From Balneolales bacterium (GTDB lineage Bacteria > Bacteroidota > Rhodothermia > Balneolales > HLUCCA01), in contig JAIUMT010000109.1 of assembly GCA_022565415.1 (NCBI GenBank), positions 1 through 9,767 on the forward strand: a DNA stretch of 9,767 bases, written 5' to 3'. Numbering within the stretch: position 1 is the stretch's first letter; the number at the start of each line of letters is the position of its first letter. The notes below the pieces were generated by a model. It saw only the letters and a program-made list of their open reading frames with translations, did no database searches and was not told the DNA's origin. This document shows positions 1 through 6,726 of this stretch, in pieces. The translations under genes were made by a program, and so were the position numbers.

Positions 1-970
1 CGGTCACCTGCAAATGAAAAACTGCACGAATGGTTTCCGGACCAAACTGACTCATTCCGATACCATTTTCGCGCAGTGTTTTAAGAACTTCCTCGACACT
101 TTGGTTAATGACATCAAATAGCACAATATTGGAGTGCACCGAGTTTACATCAATCGAAAATGCAGGTAACTCAGATAAAAACGTGGCGAATTCCTTAGCA
201 CGACGATGATCTTCTTTTAAGCCCGGCAGGTGATTGGTCAGGGCATAATCGGCGGCGGCGGCAAGGATACCAATCTGACGCATCCCTCCTCCCCACATTT
301 TGCGTTTGCGCAGGATTTCCCTTCGGAGGGTGGCGTTGCTCAGGACCATTGATCCGACCGGCGCTCCCAACGCTTTGCTAAAACAGACGGAAATCGTGTC
401 GGCGATTTCGCCAAAGAACTGAAATGGGATTCCGGATGCGACTGATGCGTTCCAAATTCGGGCTCCATCCAGGTGCAGAGCTACGCCTTTCTGAGTGGCA
501 AGTTCTCGAATAGCAAGGAGGTTTTCTTTGGTGTAGAACGCTCCTCCGCCCTTGTTTGTGGTGTTTTCGAGGGCAATGATGCTGGTTCTGGGGTCCCAAT
601 CGTTGTGACCACGAAATCCGGCCTCGATAAGTTCCGGGGTGAGGATTCCCTGTTTTCCATGCAGAAGCATGAACTGAATTCCGGATAGAAATGGTCCGGC
701 CGCGGACTCGTAGTTATAAATATGAGCCGTTTTGTCGCAGATAACCTCATCTCCGGGTCGGGATTGCACATTCAACGCCAACTGATTTCCCATAACGCCG
801 CTGGGCACAAAAACGCCCGATTCCATGCCAAACATATCGGCAACTTTCTCCTGAAATGCGTTTGCGGTGTGATCTTCGCGGAACACATCGTCGCCGACCT
901 CCGCGTTGTACATGGCCTTGCGCATTCCCTCTGTCGGACGGGTTACGGTGTCGCTGCGTAAATCAATCAT
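1..970 (-). CDS. ltaE: Low-specificity L-threonine aldolase (3' end outside window)
   Basis: This is a PLP enzyme of fold type I that cleaves L-threonine or L-allo-threonine to glycine and acetaldehyde in the cytoplasm. Reading from the ATG at 968-970, 323 codons are open to the window edge with no stop; the family is usually about 340 residues, so only a short C-terminal piece is missing. Recognisable blocks are the N-terminal MIDLRSDTVTRPT, GDDVF near residue 27, SGVMGNQLAL near 57, HLDGARIWN near 166 and the PLP-lysine block SVCFSKALGAPVGS, with Lys199 as the expected Schiff-base lysine. The start is 5 bp after the stop of the upstream dehydrogenase with no clear Shine-Dalgarno, so it is probably translated from the same transcript. 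Family assignment is firm; substrate stereo-preference cannot be read from the sequence. Confidence 0.93.
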   Translation of the reverse strand, partial: MIDLRSDTVTRPTEGMRKAMYNAEVGDDVFREDHTANAFQEKVADMFGMESGVFVPSGVMGNQLALNVQSRPGDEVICDKTAHIYNYESAAGPFLSGIQFMLLHGKQGILTPELIEAGFRGHNDWDPRTSIIALENTTNKGGGAFYTKENLLAIRELATQKGVALHLDGARIWNASVASGIPFQFFGEIADTISVCFSKALGAPVGSMVLSNATLRREILRKRKMWGGGMRQIGILAAAADYALTNHLPGLKEDHRRAKEFATFLSELPAFSIDVNSVHSNIVLFDVINQSVEEVLKTLRENGIGMSQFGPETIRAVFHLQVT

Positions 971-975
971 TGTGC

Positions 976-1833
976 TTATTTATTGTATGTGTAGAAACCC
1001 TGACCTGTTTTGTCACCTAGTTTTCCGGCATCCACCATTTTAACCAAGAGCGGACATGGCCGGTATTTTGGATCGCGGAAACCATCATAAAGTACGTTCA
1101 TGATGGCCAGGCATACGTCTAATCCGATGAAATCGGCCAGTCTGAGCGGTCCCATGTGGTGCGCCATTCCCATTTTCATGACAGAATCGACAGATTCCGG
1201 AGTCGCAACACCCTCATAAACACAGAAAATAGCTTCGTTGATCATGGGCATAAGAACGCGATTCGACACAAATCCGGGGTAGTCCTGCACTTCTACCGGT
1301 ACCTTGCCGAAATCCACCGCCAGCGATTCGATGGTGTCGTACACCTCTTGCGATGTTTCGTAACCGCGAACGATTTCGACCAGTTTCATAACCGGTACTG
1401 GATTAAAAAAGTGCATCCCAATCACCCGGTCGGGTCGATTTGTAACGGCAGCTAGCTTGGTAATTGAAATCGAGGATGTATTCGATGCCAGAATCGCATC
1501 TTCGGGAGCGGCCTCATCAGCCGTTTCAAAAATCTTCTTTTTGAGGTCGAAATTCTCGTTAATGGCTTCGATTATAAGCTGGGATTTCGACGCGGCTTCG
1601 CCCAGGCTGGTAGTCGGATAAATCCGGGCCATGGTTTGCTTATGCTGCGCTTCTGTGATTTTCTCCTTGGTCACCATCCGTCCGAGATTCTTGTCGATGG
1701 TGGCCATTGCCTGATCCAAAAACGATGGTTTAACATCCACGAGGTTTACCGTAGCCCCGCTCATTGCAGCTACATGTGCTATCCCATTTCCCATGGTTCC
1801 GGCGCCAACAACAGAGATTTTTGAAACTTTCAT
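976..1833 (-). CDS. 3-hydroxybutyryl-CoA / 3-hydroxyacyl-CoA dehydrogenase
   Basis: A cytoplasmic NAD-dependent enzyme that interconverts (S)-3-hydroxyacyl-CoA and 3-ketoacyl-CoA, as in beta-oxidation or butyrate/PHB metabolism. The 285 residues match the usual single-function Hbd/PaaH length. An N-terminal Rossmann fold is shown by GAGTMG (residues 10-15) and Asp33 at the end of the second strand, which selects NAD over NADP. The family's catalytic set is present with the right spacing: Ser120 (SNTSS), His141 (GMHFFNP), Glu153 and Asn191 (FVSNR). The C-terminal domain ends in the typical GDKTGQGFYTYNK. It starts 11 bp after lysA and ends 5 bp before the threonine aldolase, so it is the middle gene of an operon. 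The protein is a stand-alone dehydrogenase, not fused to an enoyl-CoA hydratase. Whether it serves fatty acid, butyrate or phenylacetate metabolism cannot be decided here. Confidence 0.95.
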   Translation of the reverse strand: MKVSKISVVGAGTMGNGIAHVAAMSGATVNLVDVKPSFLDQAMATIDKNLGRMVTKEKITEAQHKQTMARIYPTTSLGEAASKSQLIIEAINENFDLKKKIFETADEAAPEDAILASNTSSISITKLAAVTNRPDRVIGMHFFNPVPVMKLVEIVRGYETSQEVYDTIESLAVDFGKVPVEVQDYPGFVSNRVLMPMINEAIFCVYEGVATPESVDSVMKMGMAHHMGPLRLADFIGLDVCLAIMNVLYDGFRDPKYRPCPLLVKMVDAGKLGDKTGQGFYTYNK

Positions 1834-1844
1834 GTGATTTCCAT

Positions 1845-3092
1845 TTATGAGTTATCGGAGTAAAAGGAGTCTTTCAGGAAGCGTGAAACGATGGCTTCAG
1901 CACTTTCTCTTTCGCGAATGAGGCGTACAGATCCGTCGTCGTCGATAAGCACTTCTGATGGCAATGAGCGGCGGTTGTAGTTGGATGCCATTGTCATTCC
2001 GTACGCACCAGCATCGCAGAGCGCCAAAATGTCGCCCGATTCGGTTTTCGGAAGCTTCCGGTCTTCGCCGAGAATATCGCCCGTTTCACAGATATTTCCT
2101 GCGATGGAGTATTCATCCGTCGACTCTTCTTCGGCCCGGGTTACATTTACCACCGCATGATACGACTCATACAAGGCCGGACGTAGCAAATGATTGAAAC
2201 CTGTATCGGTTCCCAGGAACGTGATGCGTCCCTGATCTTTTACCGTATTTACGCGGGTGAGCAGTAATCCGGTTGGGGCAACAATCCACCTTCCCGGTTC
2301 AAAATGATACACCAAATCGCCGTTTCTGCGCTCGAGTTCTTCCAGTAAAATCGGCTTCGCGGCTTCGGCAAATTCCTCAATCGAAAACGGGATTTCATCC
2401 TCACGGTAAGGTATCGGAAATCCCCCTCCGAAATTAATTCGCTTGAGGTCGGGCAATTCGCGACCGATGTCGAGCAGCACCTTCATTGCCTGCGTTAAAT
2501 TCTGCGGACGCTGAATTCCACTTCCGATGTGAATATGAATTCCGGTGATTTTAACGCCATGATCGGATGCCATTTTCACAGCCTCAGGAATAAGATCGAG
2601 ACGAATTCCGAACTTACTGTCGCGGTTTCCGGTATCTACCTTCGCATGATGTCCGTCGCCAATCTGCGGATTCACCCGAATTGAGCATTCTTCGGTCTGA
2701 GGTAGCTTGGCAAATTGTTCCAATCGCGAAAACGATCCGATGTTCAGAATAACTCCCGCCTGCACAGCTGCAAGCATTTCCTCATCAGTCATGTTATTCT
2801 CGGTGTAGAAAATCTGGCCCGGTTGCTGTCCTACCTTTAGCGACAACAACACCTCCTCGAAACTGACCGTGTCGAAGCCAAAGCCCTGCTCCCGAACAAT
2901 CTTTAAAACATGAGGATTGTCGTTGGCTTTGATGGCATATAACCACGAAACGGGTAGTCCGTCGAACGCCTTTTTGAGCTTGTTACAGCGTTCACGCAGC
3001 AACGTGCTGTCGTACACATACAAAGGGGTTCCGTAAGCGTTAGCCAGTTCAGATAATTTTTGGGGCGAAGCAATAAGTTTTGGCGATAACAA
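1845..3092 (-). CDS. lysA: Diaminopimelate decarboxylase
   Basis: Catalyses the last step of lysine synthesis, meso-diaminopimelate to L-lysine and CO2, in the cytoplasm. The 415-residue protein is an alanine-racemase-fold type III PLP enzyme. Lys55 in LYAIKAND is the PLP lysine, HIHIGSG lies at 186-192, the phosphate-binding GGGFP at 222-226, EPGRW at 265-269, and the substrate-site CETGD at 335-339 followed by GAYGMTMASNYN near 362. EPGR plus CExGD favours LysA over ornithine or carboxynorspermidine decarboxylases. The start is TTG at 3090-3092: it has an AGAGGA Shine-Dalgarno 7 nt upstream, the product begins where homologues begin, and the upstream frame reaches a stop with no ATG. It leads a three-gene minus-strand operon with hbd-like and ltaE-like genes 11 and 5 bp apart. 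Confidence 0.95.
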   Translation of the reverse strand: MLSPKLIASPQKLSELANAYGTPLYVYDSTLLRERCNKLKKAFDGLPVSWLYAIKANDNPHVLKIVREQGFGFDTVSFEEVLLSLKVGQQPGQIFYTENNMTDEEMLAAVQAGVILNIGSFSRLEQFAKLPQTEECSIRVNPQIGDGHHAKVDTGNRDSKFGIRLDLIPEAVKMASDHGVKITGIHIHIGSGIQRPQNLTQAMKVLLDIGRELPDLKRINFGGGFPIPYREDEIPFSIEEFAEAAKPILLEELERRNGDLVYHFEPGRWIVAPTGLLLTRVNTVKDQGRITFLGTDTGFNHLLRPALYESYHAVVNVTRAEEESTDEYSIAGNICETGDILGEDRKLPKTESGDILALCDAGAYGMTMASNYNRRSLPSEVLIDDDGSVRLIRERESAEAIVSRFLKDSFYSDNS

Positions 3093-3096
3093 AAGT

Positions 3097-3195
3097 CTAT
3101 CCTCTAAGATTTTGATGGTTCGGTGGCGGTATAGTCGTTACATTTCCAGATGCAAAAAATACCAAAATCAATGCTAAAACGAAGTACCTTTTCAC
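3097..3195 (-). CDS. Possible small exported peptide upstream of lysA
   Basis: A 32-codon ORF with a GTG start, ending in TAG 4 nt before the lysA start. The product begins VKRYFVLALILVFFAS: two basic residues, a core of about 12 hydrophobic residues and small residues, which is the layout of a signal peptide. A short tail containing TTIPPP and NHQNLRG follows. Its position immediately before lysA recalls the small lipoprotein (YifL/LptM type) encoded beside lysA/dapF in many Proteobacteria, but there is no lipobox cysteine and no GLKGPLY motif. No good SD lies near the GTG (a GGAG is 16 nt away, too far), and its upstream region lies inside the divergent acylase gene. Hydrophobicity can arise by chance where the other strand is A-rich. 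It is unrecognised and may not be a gene. Confidence 0.25.
   Translation of the reverse strand: MKRYFVLALILVFFASGNVTTIPPPNHQNLRG
3100..3105 (-). promoter_or_regulatory. Shine-Dalgarno that sets the lysA TTG start
   Basis: AGAGGA on the minus strand lies 7 nt before the TTG at 3090-3092. It is the clearest ribosome binding site in the window, whereas most other starts here have none. It supports a TTG start for lysA. The same six bases are the last two sense codons (Arg-Gly) of the small ORF at 3097-3195. Confidence 0.7.
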
Positions 3196-3199
3196 GATT

Positions 3200-5716
3200 A
3201 TGAAATCATTGCTCCGGTTTGTTCTTTTATTTGTCGTTCTTATTGTCGGCTTCGCAGCTTTAGCCATTTACTGGACGTTCTACAAACCCCTGCCCAACTA
3301 CACCGCAACGATTTCGATGCCCGAGTTGCAGCAACCCGTGCAGGTGCATTGGGACGATTACGGCGTTCCATCAATTTTTGCAACCAATCAGGACGACCTC
3401 TACGCCACTCTCGGATACGTTCACGCCCAGGATCGCCTATGGCAAATGACGGTTTCTCAGCTCTTCGTGGAGGGGCGCTTTGCAGAGTTTCTGGGTGAAG
3501 ATGTGATCGAATTCGACAAATTCAGTCGAACTATTGGATTCTGGCGCATCGCCGGGGAACTCGAGCAAAATCTGAGTGGTGACGAACTCCGAATGTTGAA
3601 GTCCTACAGCAGGGGAATAAACCGATATATTGCCGACAATCGTAAGAACTTACCGGTTGAATTTGCTCTAACAGGCATCAATCCGATTGAATGGACTCCG
3701 CGCCACAGTATCGCTCTTACCCGATTGTTGGGTTGGGAGCTGAATGTTTCGTGGTGGACGAAAATTATGCTGGGATATTTGGAGACGTATTTTGACGAGC
3801 CGATACTCAGGGAGTTGTTTCCGCAATGGGATGTGGACGGACCACGGAATTTGAATCCGGCGGAGACCCGGCAATTGCTGAGTAGCGTAATTCCATTGCT
3901 GAACACCGATATGCTTGCTGGGAAACTAATTGGAAATCAGGGAACACATGTGGGTTCAAATGCGTGGGTGTCGTCGGGCGAACGAACGCCAAACGGACTG
4001 CCGATACTAGCTGGAGATCCACATTTAGGACTGGATATGCCCGGAAAATGGTACGAAGTTCACCTGAATCTTAACGGAAAGAACGTATCCGGAGCTACGG
4101 TTGCAGGAGCACCGCTTGTGGTGCTGGGACAAAACGACCATCTGGCCTGGACATTCACTTCGTTGATGGCCGACGACACCGACTTTTTCATAGAGAAAAT
4201 CAATCCGGAGAATAGTCGGCAGTATCTAGCCGATGCCGATGCCGATTTTGAATTCAATTTGGAAACCGAGTTCGATGCCAATGACGCCGCAAATACTAAT
4301 ACTGAGTCTGAATCGGAATTTGAATCCGACGCCACCTACCTTGATTTCAGAGTCATTCGAGAGATTATCAAAACTAGCGACGGCGATGAAATCATGCATG
4401 AAATCCGCCTCACACAGAACGGACCGATTATCAACGATATTTACCCCAATGCGCCACTTGTAGAAGAGCAGCTCTTAAGCATGCGCTGGTCTGGCTACGA
4501 AATGAGTAACGAAATTGGTGCCCTTCATGCCATGGCCTGGTCTGAAAACATGGACGAATTCCGGCAAGGCCTCGATCAATTCGGTGTACCGGGGCTAAAT
4601 ATTCTTTACGGCGACAACGACGGCAACATTGCCATGTTTACTGTCGGAAACCTACCCGTGCGCCGCGAACCTTCCCTGCTTTTTCGGCAAGGATGGGACA
4701 AAAACCAACGCTGGGATCAGTTTATTCCGAAAAGTCAGTTGCCTAGAGTTATAAATCCGGCAAAAGGATACATCGCAAATGCAAACAACCCGGTCGTTAG
4801 CGACAACTATCCATACTATTTAACTGCTTTTTGGGAGCCCGACTCCCGCATCCGGCGCATCGAGCAAGTTTTAAACTCGAATGAGGAACACACAGTACAG
4901 CTATTTAAATCGTTGCAAAATGATGTGTACTCTTTTCAGTCGGCCGACATAACCCGATTAATTTTGCCTGCGCTGGAAGCATCTGATGATGCTAATATTG
5001 AACAAGTTCTGGCTTATCTGCAAAATTGGGACTTTTTCTACACCGAAAATGCAACCGCAGCCACCCTCATAGATTTATTCTTTCTGAAATTCGTCGAGAA
5101 TACTTTTCGCTCGTATCTCGGGGATCCAGCTTACGAGAATTTCATCAAACTGGAGAATTTTCCTGTTCGTGTTACCACGCACATGCTCAAATATGGGTCG
5201 AATTGGTTGCAGACTACAAGTGGTGATAATACCTATCGGGATTCGCTAATTACAGTTAGCATGAGTGCGGCCGTTGAGCAGTTACGTGGCGATTTTGGTA
5301 ATGATCCTTCGGATTGGCAATGGGGAAAAGTTCATACCTTAACCCTTTCGCCACTTTTGTTTCGGGAAGCAGCCGCCGATCCCGCTGCTCCCACGCCGCT
5401 CAAAATGATTGTTAATAACGTTCTGAGTCGCGGTCCATATCCGGTGGGAGGACATTCAATGAGTGTGAACAATACTCAGTACAATTGGGAAGACCCATTT
5501 GGACAGGTTCTAGGCGCTTCAATACGCAGAATCGTCGATTTATCTGATTTGTCAAGGTCAGAGTCTATTTTACCAACCGGCCAATCGGGCAATCCTTTGT
5601 CGCGACATTTCGGTGATCAAACAGAGTTGTGGATATCAGGTAAATACCGCATCTTTACCCATAATAATCATATTGCAGACGAAGTTCGTATTCGAACGAT
5701 GTTTTTAAAACCCTGA
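3200..5716 (+). CDS. Penicillin acylase family (Ntn) amidohydrolase, exported or membrane anchored
   Basis: An 838-residue N-terminal-nucleophile hydrolase that would cleave an amide bond between an acyl group and an amine; penicillins, N-acyl-homoserine lactones and N-acyl amino compounds are known substrates in the family, and the one here is unknown. Residues 5-25 are strongly hydrophobic (signal or uncleaved anchor), so the enzyme is periplasmic or membrane bound. The alpha chain shows WDDYGVPSIFA (51-61) and GYVHAQDRLWQM (72-83). Autoprocessing before Ser253 in VGSNAWVSSG would expose the nucleophile. The beta chain shows LAGDPHLGL (270-278), GQNDHLAWTFTS (310-321), YIANANNP near 534 and GGHSMSVNN near 752. 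Residues 344-378 form an acidic low-complexity insertion. The ATG at 3200 follows an A-rich leader. It is the first gene of the plus-strand cluster, with the kinase 4 bp downstream. Confidence 0.94.
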   Translation: MKSLLRFVLLFVVLIVGFAALAIYWTFYKPLPNYTATISMPELQQPVQVHWDDYGVPSIFATNQDDLYATLGYVHAQDRLWQMTVSQLFVEGRFAEFLGEDVIEFDKFSRTIGFWRIAGELEQNLSGDELRMLKSYSRGINRYIADNRKNLPVEFALTGINPIEWTPRHSIALTRLLGWELNVSWWTKIMLGYLETYFDEPILRELFPQWDVDGPRNLNPAETRQLLSSVIPLLNTDMLAGKLIGNQGTHVGSNAWVSSGERTPNGLPILAGDPHLGLDMPGKWYEVHLNLNGKNVSGATVAGAPLVVLGQNDHLAWTFTSLMADDTDFFIEKINPENSRQYLADADADFEFNLETEFDANDAANTNTESESEFESDATYLDFRVIREIIKTSDGDEIMHEIRLTQNGPIINDIYPNAPLVEEQLLSMRWSGYEMSNEIGALHAMAWSENMDEFRQGLDQFGVPGLNILYGDNDGNIAMFTVGNLPVRREPSLLFRQGWDKNQRWDQFIPKSQLPRVINPAKGYIANANNPVVSDNYPYYLTAFWEPDSRIRRIEQVLNSNEEHTVQLFKSLQNDVYSFQSADITRLILPALEASDDANIEQVLAYLQNWDFFYTENATAATLIDLFFLKFVENTFRSYLGDPAYENFIKLENFPVRVTTHMLKYGSNWLQTTSGDNTYRDSLITVSMSAAVEQLRGDFGNDPSDWQWGKVHTLTLSPLLFREAAADPAAPTPLKMIVNNVLSRGPYPVGGHSMSVNNTQYNWEDPFGQVLGASIRRIVDLSDLSRSESILPTGQSGNPLSRHFGDQTELWISGKYRIFTHNNHIADEVRIRTMFLKP
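4229..4333 (+). repeat. Low-complexity acidic insertion in the acylase, starting with a tandem hexamer
   Basis: Three perfect in-frame copies of GCCGAT (4229-4246) encode Ala-Asp repeats. They are followed by Asp/Glu/Ser/Thr/Asn-rich codons such as TESESEFESDA. In total residues 344-378 of the acylase contain 13 Asp or Glu and no Lys or Arg. Family members usually run from the QYL block nearly straight to the next conserved strand (here YLDFRVI), so the stretch reads as an extra surface loop, probably grown by slippage. Confidence 0.6.
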
Positions 5717-5720
5717 ACGC

Positions 5721-6626
5721 ATGGAAGTATGGCTAGGAATTGACGCTAACGGAGCCCGTTCGGTTCTGCTTGCTGTCGATAACAAGACAAGAATTATTTA
5801 AAAAGATCAAGGCGGGTCTCTACACGCCCGTATGATGAAAATCGAAGAGCAAGTCGGCGGAGTTAGCAGACTTGTCGAGAATTTCAGGCATCACAATCCT
5901 ATTGCAGTGATAAAGGGGTTATGCATTGGAATCGCCGGTGGGGGTCGCGACGCTGAGCAAAACCTACTTCGAACCGAGCTCGAAAAGATCTACCAAAGCT
6001 TCCCAATACTAGTAACATCTGATGCCCATGTGGCCCACGCAGAAGCATTTAAAAACGGAGACGGAATACTGATTATCGCTGGTACCGGAAGTATGGTACT
6101 CGGCCGCAAGAACAAACGTTGGGACAGAGCTGGTGGTTACGGATTTCTGATTGGTGATCCGGCCGGGGGCTATCGTATGGGTCAGGAATCGTTATTTGCG
6201 ATCTGTACGGCAATGGATGGTGGGAAACGAACCATGATGGAAGACCTCATCCGAAATAACTTCGACATCCGAACACGTGAAGACCTAATTCTTCGTATCT
6301 ACGACAATACCATTCTACCTGCTGATGTCGCCCCGCTTCTGCTCGAAGCTGCTGAGCAAGGCGACGATATTGCCCAACACATCATAACCGACAACTGCAC
6401 GAAATTGGCAAGTCAGGTGGCGATGGCCTCAGAAACTCTCGACTACAAAATCACTCCTATCTGTATAATCGGTAGTCTTTTCAAAAACCCGTATTTCCGG
6501 GAAGTGCTTACCTCCTGCCTGAACGATGCCCTTGAGAGCATCGAATGGATTCCGAACATTAATGAACCTGCAATGGGTGCATGCCGGCTTATCATAAGCA
6601 ATAGCAAATCAGTTGCTGTTCATTAG
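5721..6626 (+). pseudogene. BadF/NAGK-type amino-sugar kinase, interrupted by a TAA at codon 27
   Basis: The frame from ATG 5721 to the stop at 6624-6626 spans 301 residues, the usual size for BadF/BadG or N-acetylglucosamine/N-acetylmuramate kinases of the ASKHA superfamily, but codon 27 (5799-5801) is TAA. The reading frame is identical on both sides, with no indel. Upstream, MEVWLGIDANGARSVLLAVD is the phosphate-1 strand-loop, normally DxGGT, here D-A-N-G-A. Downstream are GIAGGG, Asp101 (TSDAHVA), the adenosine/phosphate-2 block IIAGTGS (121-124 is GTGS) and GGYGFLIGDPAGGYRMG, where most relatives have GDEGSG. The remaining 264 codons from ATG 5832 are open, so an N-truncated protein could be made, but it would lack the ATP-binding hairpin, and the only purine-rich stretch upstream (GGCGGG) is too distant to be a normal SD. 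The gene lies 4 bp after the acylase. Family assignment is good; MurNAc versus GlcNAc is not resolvable. Confidence 0.8.
5799..5801 (+). other. Premature in-frame TAA stop in the kinase
   Basis: TAA follows ATT ATT and precedes AAA GAT CAA GGC. Both flanks translate as one continuous kinase N-terminus (LAVDNKTRII, then KDQGGSLHARMMK). One base change from TAT or TAC (Tyr) would explain it. It may be a true nonsense mutation or a sequencing error; the local run of five A bases (5800-5804) does not shift the frame. Confidence 0.9.
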
Positions 6627-6635
6627 GCTAATTGT

Positions 6636-6664
6636 TTGACATTCGCCGATTTCCGATATTGAAT
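6636..6664 (+). promoter_or_regulatory. Candidate promoter for the glucosaminidase fusion
   Basis: A perfect TTGACA lies at 6636-6641. Possible -10 elements are TATTGA (6657-6662, 15-bp spacer) or TTGAAT (6659-6664, 17-bp spacer); both are imperfect. The position, just after the kinase stop and about 65 bp before the preferred ATG, is sensible for an internal promoter. If the host is a Bacteroidota, its main sigma factor prefers a different -7 box, so the match may be misleading. Confidence 0.35.
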
Positions 6665-6668
6665 TTTA

Positions 6669-6697
6669 GTATGGCATGTAATTGATACATGCTATAC
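6669..6697 (+). promoter_or_regulatory. Inverted repeat (operator or leader hairpin) before the glucosaminidase fusion
   Basis: Arms GTATGGCATGTA (6669-6680) and TACATGCTATAC (6686-6697) pair over 12 positions with one G-T mismatch, around the 5-nt loop ATTGA. The inner seven pairs (GCATGTA/TACATGC) are perfect. No T-run follows, so it is a poor intrinsic terminator. It sits just past the candidate promoter and 30 bp before the ATG at 6727, where an operator or an RNA leader hairpin would be expected. Confidence 0.5.
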
Positions 6698-6726
6698 CTC
6701 GGTATATTTCGCAAAATACATCATCT

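Larger units (their letters stand above)
3093..3199. promoter_or_regulatory. Divergent intergenic region between lysA and the acylase gene
   Basis: These 107 bp separate two divergent transcription units and are the natural place for both promoters. On the minus strand TTGGTA, a 17-bp spacer and TGTAAC form a weak sigma-70-like pair that could serve lysA. No convincing promoter was seen for the acylase. The plus strand is A-rich just before the acylase start, without an SD, as is common in Bacteroidota-like genomes. The same stretch holds the small minus-strand ORF at 3097-3195 and a 17-codon plus-strand ORF at 3150-3203, which are mutually awkward and both unproven. Confidence 0.4.
6627..6726 (+). 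other. Non-coding spacer between kinase and glucosaminidase fusion
   Basis: This 100-bp AT-rich stretch is the largest gap inside the plus-strand cluster. It holds the TTGACA promoter candidate and the inverted repeat. A TTG-started extension of the next gene (from 6682) would run through half of it and through the right arm of the repeat, but that extension adds no recognisable sequence. Confidence 0.5.

Noticed and set aside
4060..4335. 91-codon minus-strand open frame rich in Ser/Asp/Asn
   Set aside because: Its biased composition is only the complement of the acidic repeat in the acylase.
5832..6626. Kinase as a normal 264-residue gene starting at ATG 5832
   Set aside because: The frame upstream to ATG 5721 encodes the missing phosphate-1 strand and loop in register, so the shorter frame is a remnant of a longer gene, not a complete one.
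6669..6697. Inverted repeat as an intrinsic terminator for the acylase-kinase transcript
   Set aside because: The stem is AT-rich and is followed by CTCGGTATATTTCGC rather than a T-run, so termination is unlikely; an operator or leader role fits better.
6682..6726. TTG-started N-terminal extension of the glucosaminidase fusion
   Set aside because: It would bury the signal sequence behind 15 extra residues and overlap the inverted repeat; ATG 6727 gives a normal exported N-terminus.
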